A stretch of 64,000 nucleotides of DNA from Balanoglossus misakiensis (Eukaryota; Hemichordata), in contig CM082576.2 in NCBI GenBank assembly GCA_040954595.2, forward strand, positions 6,944,001 through 7,008,000. Reading direction: 5' to 3'. Made by a program: the position numbers and the translations under genes. Of this stretch, positions 32,401 to 44,214 are shown piece after piece; position 1 is the first letter of the stretch, and the number at the start of each line of letters is the position of its first letter. The notes beneath the pieces were generated by a model. The model worked only from the letters and a program-made list of their open reading frames with translations. It was not told where the DNA came from and did no database searches.

Positions 32401-35400
32401 AAAATTGTCATTTGTGGATGATTTTCATGAGCTATAACCCATGATTTTTTCAAAAAATGAAGAAATTTTGAAATTTCGGAAAGTCGAAAAATTGTCATTT
32501 GTGGATGATTTTCATGAGCTATAACCCATGATTTTTTCAAAAAATGAAGAAATTTTGAAATTTCGGAAAGTCGAAAAATTGTCATTTGTGGATGATTTTC
32601 ATGAGCTATAACCCATGATTTTTTCAAAAAATGAAGAAATTTTGAAATTTCGGAAAGTCGAAAAATTGTCATTTGTGGATGATTTTCATGAGCTATAACC
32701 CATGATTTTTTCAAAAAATGAAGAAATTTTGAAATTTCGGAATGTCGAAAAATTGTCATTTGTGGATGATTTTCATGAGCTATAACCCATGATTTTTTCA
32801 AAAAATGAAGAAATTTTGAAATTTCGGAATGTCGAAAAATTGTCATTTGTGGATGATTTTCATGAGCTATAACCCATGATTTTTTCAAAAAATGAAGAAA
32901 TTTTGAAATTTCGGAAAGTCGAAAAATTGTCATTTGTGGATGATTTTCATGAGCTATAACCCATGATTATTTCAAAAAATGAAGAAATTTTGAAATTTCG
33001 GAAAGTCGAAAAATTGTCATTTGTGGATGATTTTCATGAGCTATAACCCATGATTTTTTCAAAAAATGAAGAAATTTTGAAATTTCGGAAAGTCGAAAAA
33101 TTGTCATTTGTGGATGATTTTCATGAGCTATAACCCATGATTTTTTCAAAAAATGAAGAAATTTTGAAATTTCGGAAAGTCGAAAAATTGTCATTTGTGG
33201 ATGATTTTCATGAGCTATAACCCATGATTTTTTCAAAAAATGAAGAAATTTTGAAATTTCGGAAAGTCGAAAAATTGTCATTTGTGGATGATTTTCATGA
33301 GCTATAACCCATGATTTTTTCAAAAAATGAAGAAATTTTGAAATTTCGGAAAGTCGAAAAATTGTCATTTGTGGATGATTTTCATGAGCTATAACCCATG
33401 ATTTTTTCAAAAAATGAAGAAATTTTGAAATTTCGGAAAGTCGAAAAATTGTCATTTGTGGATGATTTTCATGAGCTATAACCCATGATTTTTTCAAAAA
33501 ATGAAGAAATTTTGAAATTTCGGAAAGTCGAAAAATTGTCATTTGTGGATGATTTTCATGAGCTATAACCCATGATTTTTTCAAAAATGAAGAAATTTTG
33601 AAATTTCGGAAAGTCGAAAAATTGTCATTTGTGGATGATTTTCATGAGCTATAACCCATAATTTTTTCAAAAAATGAAGAAATTTTGAAATTTCGGAAAG
33701 TCGAAAAATTGTCATTTGTGGATGATTTTCATGAGCTATAACCCATGATTTTTTCAAAAAATGAAGAAATTTTGAAATTTCGGAAAGTCGAAAAATTGTC
33801 ATTTGTGGATGATTTTCATGAGCTATAACCCATGATTTTTTCAAAAAATGAAGAAATTTTGAAATTTCGGAAAGTCGAAAAATTGTCATTTGTGGATGAT
33901 TTTCATGAGCTATAACCCATGATTTTTTCAAAAAATGAAGAAATTTTGAAATTTCGGAAAGTCGAAAAATTGTCATTTGTGGATGATTTTCATGAGCTAT
34001 AACCCATGATTTTTTCAAAAAATGAAGAAATTTTGAAATTTCGGAAAGTCGAAAAATTGTCATTTGTGGATGATTTTCATGAGCTATAACCCATGATTTT
34101 TTCAAAAAATGAAGAAATTTTGAAATTTCGGAAAGTCGAAAAATTGTCATTTGTGGATGATTTTCATGAGCTATAACCCATGATTTTTTCAAAAAATGAA
34201 GAAATTTTGAAATTTCGGAAAGTCGAAAAATTGTCATTTGTGGATGATTTTCATGAGCTATAACCCATGATTTTTTCAAAAAATGAAGAAATTTTGAAAT
34301 TTCGGAATGTCGAAAAATTGTCATTTGTGGATGATTTTCATGAGCTATAACCCATGATTTTTTCAAAAAATGAAGAAATTTTGAAATTTCGGAATGTCGA
34401 AAAATTGTCATTTGTGGATGATTTTCATGAGCTATAACCCATGATTATTTCAAAAAATGAAGAAATTTTGAAATTTCGGAAAGTCGAAAAATTGTCATTT
34501 GTGGATGATTTTCATGAGCTATAACCCATGATTTTTTCAAAAAATGAAGAAATTTTGAAATTTCGGAAAGTCGAAAAATTGTCATTTGTGGATGATTTTC
34601 ATGAGCTATAACCCATGATTTTTTCAAAAAATGAAGAAATTTTGAAATTTCGGAAAGTCGAAAAATTGTCATTTGTGGATGATTTTCATGAGCTATAACC
34701 CATGATTTTTTCAAAAAATGAAGAAATTTTGAAATTTCGGAAAGTCGAAAAATTGTCATTTGTGGATGATTTTCATGAGCTATAACCCATGATTTTTTCA
34801 AAAAATGCAGAAATTTTGAAATTTCGGAAAGTCGAAAAATTGTCATTTGTGGATGATTTTCATGAGCTATAACCCATGATTTTTTCAAAAAATGAAGAAA
34901 TTTTGAAATTTCGGAATGTCGAAAAATTGTCATTTGTGGATGATTTTCATGAGCTATAACCCATGATTTTTTCAAAAAATGAAGAAATTTTGAAATTTCG
35001 GAATGTCGAAAAATTGTCATTTGTGGATGATTTTCATGAGCTATAACCCATGATTTTTTCAAAAAATGAAGAAATTTTGAAATTTCGGAATGTCGAAAAA
35101 TTGTCATTTGTGGATGATTTTCATGAGCTATAACCCATGATTTTTTCAAAAAATGAAGAAATTTTGAAATTTCGGAAAGTCGAAAAATTGTCATTTGTGG
35201 ATGATTTTCATGAGCTATAACCCATGATTATTTCAAAAAATGAAGAAATTTTGAAATTTCGGAAAGTCGAAAAATTGTCATTTGTGGATGATTTTCATGA
35301 GCTATAACCCATGATTTTTTCAAAAAATGAAGAAATTTTGAAATTTCGGAAAAGTCGAAAAATTGTCATTTGTGGATGATTTTCATGAGCTATAACCCAT

Positions 35401-37650
35401 GATTTTTTCAAAAAATGAAGAAATTTTGAAATTTAGGAAAAGTCGAAAAATTGTCATTTGTGGATGATTTTCATGAGCTATAACCCATGATTTTTTCAAA
35501 AAATGAAGAAATTTTGAAATTTCGGAATGTCGAAAAATTGTCATTTGTGGATGATTTTCATGAGCTATAACCCATGATTTTTTCAAAAAATGAAGAAATT
35601 TTGAAATTTCGGAAAGTCGAAAAATTGTCATTTGTGGATGATTTTCATGAGCTATAACCCATGATTTTTTCAAAAAATGAAGAAATTTTGAAATTTCGGA
35701 AAGTCGAAAAATTGTCATTTGTGGATGATTTTCATTTTCATGAGCTATAACCCATGATTTTTTCAAAAAATGAAGAAATTTTGAAATTTCGGAAAGTCGA
35801 AAAATTGTCATTTGTGGATGATTTTCATGAGCTATAACCCATGATTTTTTCAAAAAATGAAGAAATTTTGAAATTTCGGAAAGTCGAAAAATTGTCATTT
35901 GTGGATGATTTTCATGAGCTATAACCCATGATTTTTTCAAAAAATGAAGAAATTTTGAAATTTCGGAAAGTCGAAAAATTGTCATTTGTGGATGATTTTC
36001 ATGAGCTATAACCCATGATTTTTTCAAAAAATGAAGAAATTTTGAAATTTCGGAAAGTCGAAAAAGTGTCATTTGTGGATGATTTTCATGAGCTATAACC
36101 CATGATTTTTTCAAAAAATGAAGAAATTTTGAAATTTCGGAAAGTCGAAAAATTGTCATTTGTGGATGATTTTCATGAGCTATAACCCGTGATTTTTTCA
36201 AAAAATGAAGAAATTTTGAAATTTCGGAAAGTCGAAAAATTGTCATTTGTGGATGATTTTCATGAGCTATAACCCATGATTTTTTCAAAAAATGAAGAAA
36301 TTTTGAAATTTCGGAAAGTCGAAAAATTGTCATTTGTTGATGATTTTCATGAGCTATAACCCATGATTTTTTCAAAAAATGAAGAAATTTTGAAATTTCG
36401 GAAAGTCGAAAAATTGTCATTTGTTGATGATTTTCATGAGCTATAACCCATGATTTTTTCAAAAAATGAAGAAATTTTGAAATTTCGGAAAGTCGAAAAA
36501 TTGTCATTTGTGGATGATTTTCATGAGCTATAACCCATGATTTTTTCAAAAAATGAAGAAATTTTGAAATTTCGGAAAGTCGAAAAATTGTCATTTGTGG
36601 ATGATTTTCATGAGCTATAACCCATGATTTTTTCAAAAAATGAAGAAATTTTGAAATTTCGGAAAGTCGAAAAATTGTCATTTGTGGATGATTTTCATGA
36701 GCTATAACCCATGATTTTTTCAAAAAATGAAGAAATTTTGAAATTTCGGAAAGTCGAAAAATTGTCATTTGTGGATGATTTTCATGAGCTATAACCCATG
36801 ATTTTTTCAAAAAATGAAGAAATTTTGAAATTTCGGAAAGTCGAAAAATTGTCATTTGTGGATGATTTTCATGAGCTATAACCCATGATTATTTCAAAAA
36901 ATGAAGAAATTTTGAAATTTCGGAAAGTCGAAAAATTGTCATTTGTGGATGATTTTCATGAGCTATAACCCATGATTTTTTCAAAAAATGAAGAAATTTT
37001 GAAATTTCGGAAAGTCGAAAAATTGTCATTTGTAGATGATTTTCATGAACTATAACCCATGATTTTTTCAAAAAATGAAGAAATTTTGAAATTTCGGAAA
37101 GTCGAAAAATTGTCATTTGTGGATGATTTTCATGAGCTATAACCCATGATTTTTTCAAAAAATGAAGAAATTTTGAAATTTCGGAAAGTCGAAAAATTGT
37201 CATTTGTGGATGATTTTCATGAGCTATAACCCATGATTTTTTCAAAAAATGAAGAAATTTTGAAATTTCGGAAAGTCGAAAAATTGTCATTTGTGGATGA
37301 TTTTCATGAGCTATAACCCATGATTTTTTCAAAAAATGAAGAAATTTTGAAATTTCGGAAAGTCGAAAAATTGTCATTTGTGGATGATTTTCATGAGCTA
37401 TAACCCATGATTTTTTCAAAAAATGAAGAAATTTTGAAATTTCGGAAAGTCGAAAAATTGTCATTTGTGGATGATTTTCATGAGCTATAACCCATGATTT
37501 TTTCAAAAAATGAAGAAATTTTGAAATTTCGGAAAGTCGAAAAATTGTCATTTGTGGATGATTTTCATGAGTTATAACCCATGATTTTTTCAAAAAATGA
37601 AGAAATTTTGAAATTTCGGAAAGTCGAAAAATTGTCATTTGTGGATGATT
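23474..37650 (-). repeat. 87-bp satellite, main array of about 163 units
   Basis: About 14.2 kb of head-to-tail units. Each contains GAGCTATAACCCATG, an A/T-rich TTTTTTCAAAAAATGAAG block and CGGAAAGTCGAAAAATTGTC. Unit identity is very high. Marked variants form higher-order order: GGAATGTCG in place of GGAAAGTCG, GATTATTTC in place of GATTTTTTC, GATTTTGTC, GTTGATGATT, and a 6-bp TTTTCA duplication. The period is a multiple of three and one frame lacks stops, so long minus-strand open frames with a 29-residue repeat appear. I regard them as non-coding. The right end joins the right arm at about 37650. Confidence 0.97.
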
Positions 37651-40600
37651 TGCAAAATTTGACATTTGACTTTACCCGTTTAAATTGTCTCAACATCAAC
37701 GCAGTGTTGGGGTAATAAAATGATACAGACACAAGTATTTCAGTTTAATCTAGTCCATTGAAAATTTTAATCTCAAAGAGAATACATGTATACAGTGTTA
37801 TCCGTAGACTTACAATATGAAAAAGGAAAGAAAATCAATGAGTTGTAATTTACACAATCATGCCAAAGTTTCCAACCATAGCATTGCATCAGCTTGGTAA
37901 ACATCAATGGAAATGCTATTGTCATTAGATGTTAGGTGGTCACTGCAGACTACCAGTAACAGTTACAGCTGCATCGCGGTAAATGGACACTTCGTCCTAA
38001 GCTTGGTTGCCGGATACCCATCTGGTATTTGCATCTGCAAAACAAGAAATGTAAAAATAACTGTCTTTAATATCCATGGACATGAAACAAAGCATGATCA
38101 TCACTGTACAGCCAATAGTTGTTCATTCGCAGAAGGTAATCAGGCAAATCTGTATGGCTGCCCGGAATTTCACTCTCTATTTGGCAATTTGATTCAATTC
38201 TACTGCAATAACGATAGAGATCTGTCCATATAAGCTTATAATTGCACCTAGTTGAACCGACATTGAACTCCTGGACATCGTGAACAAATACACCCCACCC
38301 CTTCCATGTATTGTCTCAGTCATTGCTTCAATTTTCTTTCCCACAATTCTTACCTTCACACAACCATACGGTAATCTCTGGACATCAATCACACAGGCTG
38401 GCAATCATCTTAGCATCATCTATGGAATCTCTGGAATAAATGAAAAGTATGTAAAGATGGCCGACATGTTTGTGCCATAAAAAAATGGCCACACCTTGCA
38501 TCTAGCAGTCAGGTCGATTTTAAAACATCCACATATTTTACCGGTTCCATATTGTTACATGCAGGTTTGTGAAAAATCGGTTCGCTCGACTGGGAAACGG
38601 CATCAGTCTGAATCGAAAAAACAAAAACTTCAAAATGGCCTCCATGCATGAAAAGAGGGGCTTTGATGTCTATATCGCTTGTCAAACCTTACTTGAAACC
38701 TCTGGTCTTCGTTCAGCCATTGAAGATACTGCCCTTACCGCACCGGCCAGCTGTACTGCTGTATGGCGAAAACAACTAGTAGCTTAGGCCCCAGCTTTGT
38801 TGATGAATGCATCTGCAAAACAAGCAAATAAAAGTGAATATTCATGAACACGAAATAAAACGTCTACCGCGATCACCGTACCACAAAGACGAATGTCAGG
38901 TTGTACTAGATGCAAAATAAACCACTCGGGTTATACTAGTATGTTTCGATAACGTTTTATTGATTGCAGTTGTGGTAAATGGGTAAAGATTACAAATCTC
39001 AACAATAAAAATGAAAGTACGCACGCTCGAAGATGATCGGTACGGAAATAAACCACTCAGTTTATCAGTACAACGTGTATGTTTTTAATTTTTTATTGAA
39101 AAATGACGAAAGATGACAAATCTGACAAAACCTATATTAACTTCTAGTAAATACGCACGCTCGAAGATGGTCGGTACGGAAATAAACCACTCAGTTTATC
39201 AGTACAACGTGTATGTTTTTAATTTTTTATTGAAAAATGACGAAAGATGACAAATCTGACAAAACCTATATTAACTACTAGTAAATAAGCACGCTCAAAG
39301 ATGATCGGTACGGAAATAAACCACTCAGTTTATCAGTACAACGTGTAGGTTTTTATTTTTTTATTGAAAAATGACGAAAGATGACAAATCTGACAAAACC
39401 TGTATTAACTACTAGTAAATACGCACGCTCGAAGATGATCGGTACGGAAATAAACCACTCAGTTTATCAGTACAACGTGTAGGTTTTTATTTTTTTATTG
39501 AAAAATGACGAAAGATGACAAATCTGACAAAACCTGTATTAACTACTACGCACGCTCGAAGATGATTGGTACGGAAATAAACCACTCAGTTTATCAGTAC
39601 AACGTGTATGTTTTTAATTTTTTATTGAAAAATGACGAAAGATGACAAATCTGACAAAACCTATATTAACTAATAGTAAATACGCACGCTCGAAGATGAT
39701 CGGTACGGAAATAAACCACTCCAAGTATTATGAGTGCGTGTATGTTTTTATTTTATTTTTATTGAATAATGACGAAAGATAACATATCTAAAAAAAACTT
39801 GTATTAAGTATTAACTGACGGTCAGAGGGATGGGACCCACCCGCACCGGGGATTTTATTTATGTCTATATAACTTACTTGTTACGAAACTTCATCCACTG
39901 GTCTTCATTCAGCCATGGAACATACAAACGCTCACCTCATTGTAGTCTAGCTGCATGGCCCAAATATACCGTACAACTTACCGTGAAACACATGCGCACA
40001 CACTCACAACGAGCACCTTCCGATCGAAGCATTCAAAGCAGATAAACGTGTTGGTGCCGTGACAAAAATGACCCATGCACCGAGCATGTAGTCATGTTGG
40101 TTCTAAAACATTAATGACATCCACATATAGCATCCGCATTGCTGCATTCTTCAGATTTGTGCAAAATCGGTTCGCTGAACTGGCTACCGGCACCAGTCAG
40201 AATCGTTGAAAGATCTTAAAAATTGCCCAAAATTTGGCTAATACCGCTTACTCGTACATCATGCTTGTAACATCATAGCATCCACGCAGAACGTACAACA
40301 TCAGGTCATTTGGGCATCTGCAAAAAATAAGGAAACAAATTGAATGCCTATCCATGAACAGGAAACAAAATATCAACCGTGATCACCGTACGCTAAACTG
40401 TTGTTCATTCGCATTTGTACATCATACACGACTCGACAATATATGTTTTAGGGCTTCGTTGACAGACACGTAGCCTAAAAACACCAGCATGGCACTATGT
40501 ACATTTACATATTTTCAAGTTTAGGCCTACAGCCAAGCGGAACATTGTAAAATCCGACAAAAATATTTTTGGCAAAGACTGAACGGACACACAAAAATAA

Positions 40601-41596
40601 CTGTTTCCAATGAAGCGTTTCAAAGCCTACTCAGTACTTTTGCCATTGTCTGATAGTATAATACAACATTTGCATTCATTTACACCCGAAAACACGCTGA
40701 CTGCACGTGTACCCGCTGTAGCTGTCAATTCATCGAACCCGCTACCAATTCATCGTAGCCCCCCTCCCCTTTCCCGAAAAACTACCTTGTTTTTTATGTA
40801 AAAAAAATGCCGCCCACCAGTAGAGCTAAAACACCGACTTGTCTTAATGATTTGATAGACCGTATATCATTAGTAACGCGAAAGGGTGCGGGAATTTGTG
40901 AATTAAAAAGCAGGGCAGCGCTGACTGGAGCTGTCCGACTGTGGCGCATCAAATTTTTCAATTCTGTGGTGTAAACGTCTGGCTTTTAGTTGTCCGTAAC
41001 TCGCCACAGAATAACCCATGCTTCTGGTCAAAAATTGAGTAACTGTGTCTACTTCGTTTACTTTACTTACCGCTGTCGTCATGAAAACTATCCAGCGGAG
41101 AAACTCTGTTTTGGGGGCAGAGTTCTCCGCATCTTCTCGTGGTCCGTGCAGCAGCATGGCCGTCTGACTCTCTTATGAAAATACACGGAAGGCTAGACGG
41201 AAATTTCCAAGTGGAGGTGGTCCAGGTGGCTCCAACCAATCAGCAGCGAAAGCTTTGCATAGTCACGTCTCAAGTCACGTCACGTGACGTGACCCGCATC
41301 AAAAGTGCTGACACAATTACATAACTGTTGAAATTTCGGATTCTTTTGTCGTAGTTTGCCAGACATTTTGAACATCACACGATTCCACATTCGAAAGAAT
41401 TTACCATGCGCTTTGAAATGTTGGAGTAGGGGAAAATCATCGTCACCTAAATATCTATTCACTAACAATGCGTTTGTGATTCTAATCAGAATAACAACAT
41501 TTTCAAATCTGTATTTTTGACTCTTTTTATCAGGTGGAACGACCAGACCATGTATTTCAACTAGCGAGCACACTTCATTTACATTGGACGACGAAA
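37651..41596 (-). repeat. Right inverted arm (non-satellite part)
   Basis: Reverse complement of 18909-23104 with small indels and substitutions. It includes the 134-bp array in inverted orientation and ends at the outer terminus CATTGGACGACGAAA. Close similarity over almost the whole arm suggests recent formation or continuing gene conversion between the arms. Confidence 0.88.
39019..39765 (-). repeat. 134-bp tandem array, right arm, about 6 copies
   Basis: Inverted counterpart of the left array. GCACGCTC blocks recur at roughly 134-bp steps, with one copy shortened where TAGTAAA was lost near 39545. The outermost copy is the most diverged (CCAAGTATTATGAGTG). One copy fewer than in the left arm. 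Confidence 0.9.
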
Positions 41597-41665
41597 CGCC
41601 CCGAAACGTTTCACAACTTGTGTACAACGTCCCCTTTTTTGAACTTTATGCGAGAAAGACATTGT

Positions 41666-42494
41666 CAGTCCATTGCTCCATGCAACAACCGGGAAGGGGT
41701 ATACGGTTGGGAAACAAAGTTTTGCCTGTGGTTTAATAGGGTCATAGTTCTAGTGATTAGACCTACATTGTATATCAGTTCGATCAAATTTTCTGTCTGG
41801 TAGAACTTCGACTTTTAGGTTAAAGCGTATTTATGTGGGCGATGGATTTTGTGGCGATTTTTTGCAAATTTCATAGATTTGTCTCGCCTAAAGGAGAAAT
41901 GTTCTGTCAAAAATGACAGACGCGACATCGGAAACTTATCTTTTGAAAATAATCGTCGATATGTCTATACACGATATTTGTATGTCAATTAGCATATGTT
42001 TTGGTTTATTTCTATAGTAACCTTTCGTAAATTTTGAAATTGAAATTTGATTTGACTATATACTCAGCATTGGCGGCGAATCATCTCAAATAGTGTTTTG
42101 AGGAAAAGTTATTGGTCACAAATTTACTTGACTTCAGACATCAAAGTCAAATTTCAAACTACTAGGGGCCTATAATTCCACCTGAAAATCATCATGTCTG
42201 TTGAACAGTCGGACTTTCTAATAATCGAAAAAAAATGACGAAATGCTAGTTATGGTCCGACCAAACGAAATCCGAAGGTGGTATGAACGGGTTCATAATT
42301 ATAATGCTGATCTGTGTACTTACAAGTTGCCTTTGTAAAATAAAGAGTCCGTAGCAAAACTAACGCTGCATGCCGCGTTATAAGCTATGTGTACGAGTGT
42401 GGTAGTAGAGAATGATGTTGGACGTGAGGGGCTTGCATACAGTATACTCTTCCGCGAGAAATGATGCACGGTCTGGACTTGAGTTCCGTGATTT
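41666..42494 (+). repeat. Right copy of the direct repeat flanking the foldback element
   Basis: Same orientation as 18139-18911 and separated from the right terminus by about 69 bp of unrelated sequence (41597-41665). It ends at TTCCGTGATTT and then diverges (GCAGAAACTG), exactly where the left copy passes into the element. The conserved AATAAA is at 42339-42344. Confidence 0.88.
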
Positions 42495-44214
42495 GCAGAA
42501 ACTGTGTAACACAAATTTTCAGTGGATCAATTATACTTCAATGTCCGTGCACATGATGTCAAAATAAAATTCGAAAACGGAACTTCGTTTTTGGTAGCAG
42601 AAATATGGTTCGAGATGCTGTCATTATAATATGTCCTAGATCGATGTTCTACACCTGACCATAGGCTATCTCGAGATTCTAAAATGGCAAACAGGACAAA
42701 TTGATTTACAAACAATAAAATTCACCATTGGTCTTCCAGGCTGGGAGATGTGGCGTATGAAAACTAATTATTAAACGGAGGGATGAAAAACACGTCTATC
42801 TTTCTGTCGATTGTTTCTTTGGTTATTTTTGAAGTTTTTATTTTTATATTTCGGCCTGCCTGCCTACCCGTCAAAATACCGCGAGAGATATCTTTGGAGA
42901 TAGCCCGCGCGAAGGAGTCTGGGTAACCGAGACTAATATACTACCAGACTACTTTATATAGTACATGTAGTACATGTACATATGTACATATGCATGTATG
43001 CAGCTCGTTGGGGGCGTCGAGTTGTTCAGACTGGATTAGCAAAACTACAGCCACAACTTAGTTGCATATTCAGGCCGTTTAATTCAGCGGTGAGTAAACA
43101 GTTTTCACGATATATTACACTGATTCTTCTCAGATCTTCTCAGTCTCACAAGCATGCAGCACAGGTGAGATGATCGGCAGATATGCACTTAGTCTTGCTC
43201 CAAGACTGTGTGATACTGAAAAAGAAATGCGCGTCCGCGTTGCGTATAGAACAGGACGCGACGCTAATCGTACGCTGACGCAGTTCCGAAAGTTCCATAG
43301 GCACAGCGACTGCTTAGAGTCTAATATGCACTCTGACCCGAATGTAATATGGGGGTGCGTTCGACGCACAAAGCGTTTTGTGAATGCTTGCTCTCAAGAG
43401 GGCGCCGTCAATGACCTTTGACTTTTCAGAGACAGCGGCCGTAAGCAAGAGGCACAAGACCTGTAATTCACTTCTAGTAACCGTGCTTCCTGTAAAAAAA
43501 AGTAGTGCATTGCCTAATATTTTGAGACCTGAATTGATATTTAGCTCAACGCTACCATTGTCGTCTATGGGAAATGAATTACACGATCACCGTGTCGATA
43601 AGCAAAAAACACACGTTATCGACACGACCATCGTGTCGATAGGTGAGGAAAACTACATTATGGACACGATCATCGTGTTGATAAAGCATTTTTTTCCCTT
43701 ATCCACACGACGATCGTGTCGATAGGCGCAACCATGTGGGTGATAAGGCCTTCAGACAATGTTAGAACAACATGCCAAATGGTCAATTACCTGACCTCAT
43801 TGCTACATGTACATTCATCATGTAAAACGGAAAGACGCCAATTGTAGTGCTAGTGGTTGTGATGGGTCCCATACAACACACGGTTTACGGGCGAACCATT
43901 TGATTTCTGGGAGGGCTGGGTGGAGGATTTTTAGGGGGGGGGGATTGTTGGCAGATGATGCATAAAAAATGCTTCTGCAATGCTTTAAGGGAAAAGGTGG
44001 ACTGGCAATCGAAAAAGAAATGCTGTAATATTAATGGCTGAAAAAAATACTGACAAACCCAAATCCTCCACCAGCCAGAAATCAAATGGTTCTCCCCTTA
44101 CTGCAGCATTGTACTGGTAAATCATTGCAACCAGTGTGGTTGATACACTGTACTACATGTATGTTAAACTTTTTTTTGTAGTTAACTACTCAAAGCAGTC
44201 CCTCTGATTTAACA
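42495..44214. other. Intergenic region upstream of the nucleoside hydrolase
   Basis: No supported coding exon. A CpG-rich patch at about 43140-43440 may be a promoter, and a palindrome cluster lies at 43577-43724. Two short frames there (43170-43421, 43384-43725) have no recognisable domain. Confidence 0.5.
43577..43724. promoter_or_regulatory. Cluster of four related palindromes of about 25 bp
   Basis: The best copy, 43617-43641, has perfect 11-bp arms TATCGACACGA and TCGTGTCGATA around CCA. Others are at about 43577-43599 (ACACGATCACCGTGT core), 43664-43678 (ACACGAT-C-ATCGTGT, perfect 7-bp arms) and 43700-43724 (10 of 11 arm bases paired). They are spaced about 40 bp apart, with unlike sequence between them, 500-640 bp upstream of the hydrolase start. 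They could be binding sites for a dimeric regulator or a decayed tandem repeat. Confidence 0.55.

Larger units (their letters stand above)
18909..41596. mobile_element. Giant foldback-type element: long inverted arms around a satellite core
   Basis: The ends are inverted copies of each other: the left end begins TTTCGTCGTCCAATG and the right end finishes CATTGGACGACGAAA. Homology continues inward for about 4.2 kb (left) and 3.9 kb (right) and then enters the 87-bp satellite, which is itself inverted at the left end. Beyond each end the similarity stops at once. No transposase, reverse transcriptase or integrase motif is visible in any frame of the arms, so the element is non-autonomous if it is mobile. 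Drosophila FB and sea urchin TU elements share the design of long inverted repeats with internal tandem arrays, but the size and satellite core here are unusual. I see no short target-site duplication; an 0.8-kb direct repeat flanks it instead. An alternative is a palindromic segmental duplication. Confidence 0.75.

Noticed and set aside
24081-36855. Long minus-strand open frames (up to 1094 codons) of a 29-residue repeat
   Set aside because: They follow from a satellite period divisible by three. A 29-codon frame free of stops is not rare by chance, and indels and a stop-creating variant break the frame several times. I list this as satellite, not as genes.
23105-37650. CRISPR-like array
   Set aside because: Units are contiguous with no unique spacers, and the genome is eukaryotic. 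It is a satellite.
18139-42494. LTR retrotransposon with the 0.8-kb direct repeats as LTRs
   Set aside because: No TG...CA ends, primer-binding site, polypurine tract, or gag/pol frames; the interior is a palindrome. I kept it as a direct repeat of unclear origin.
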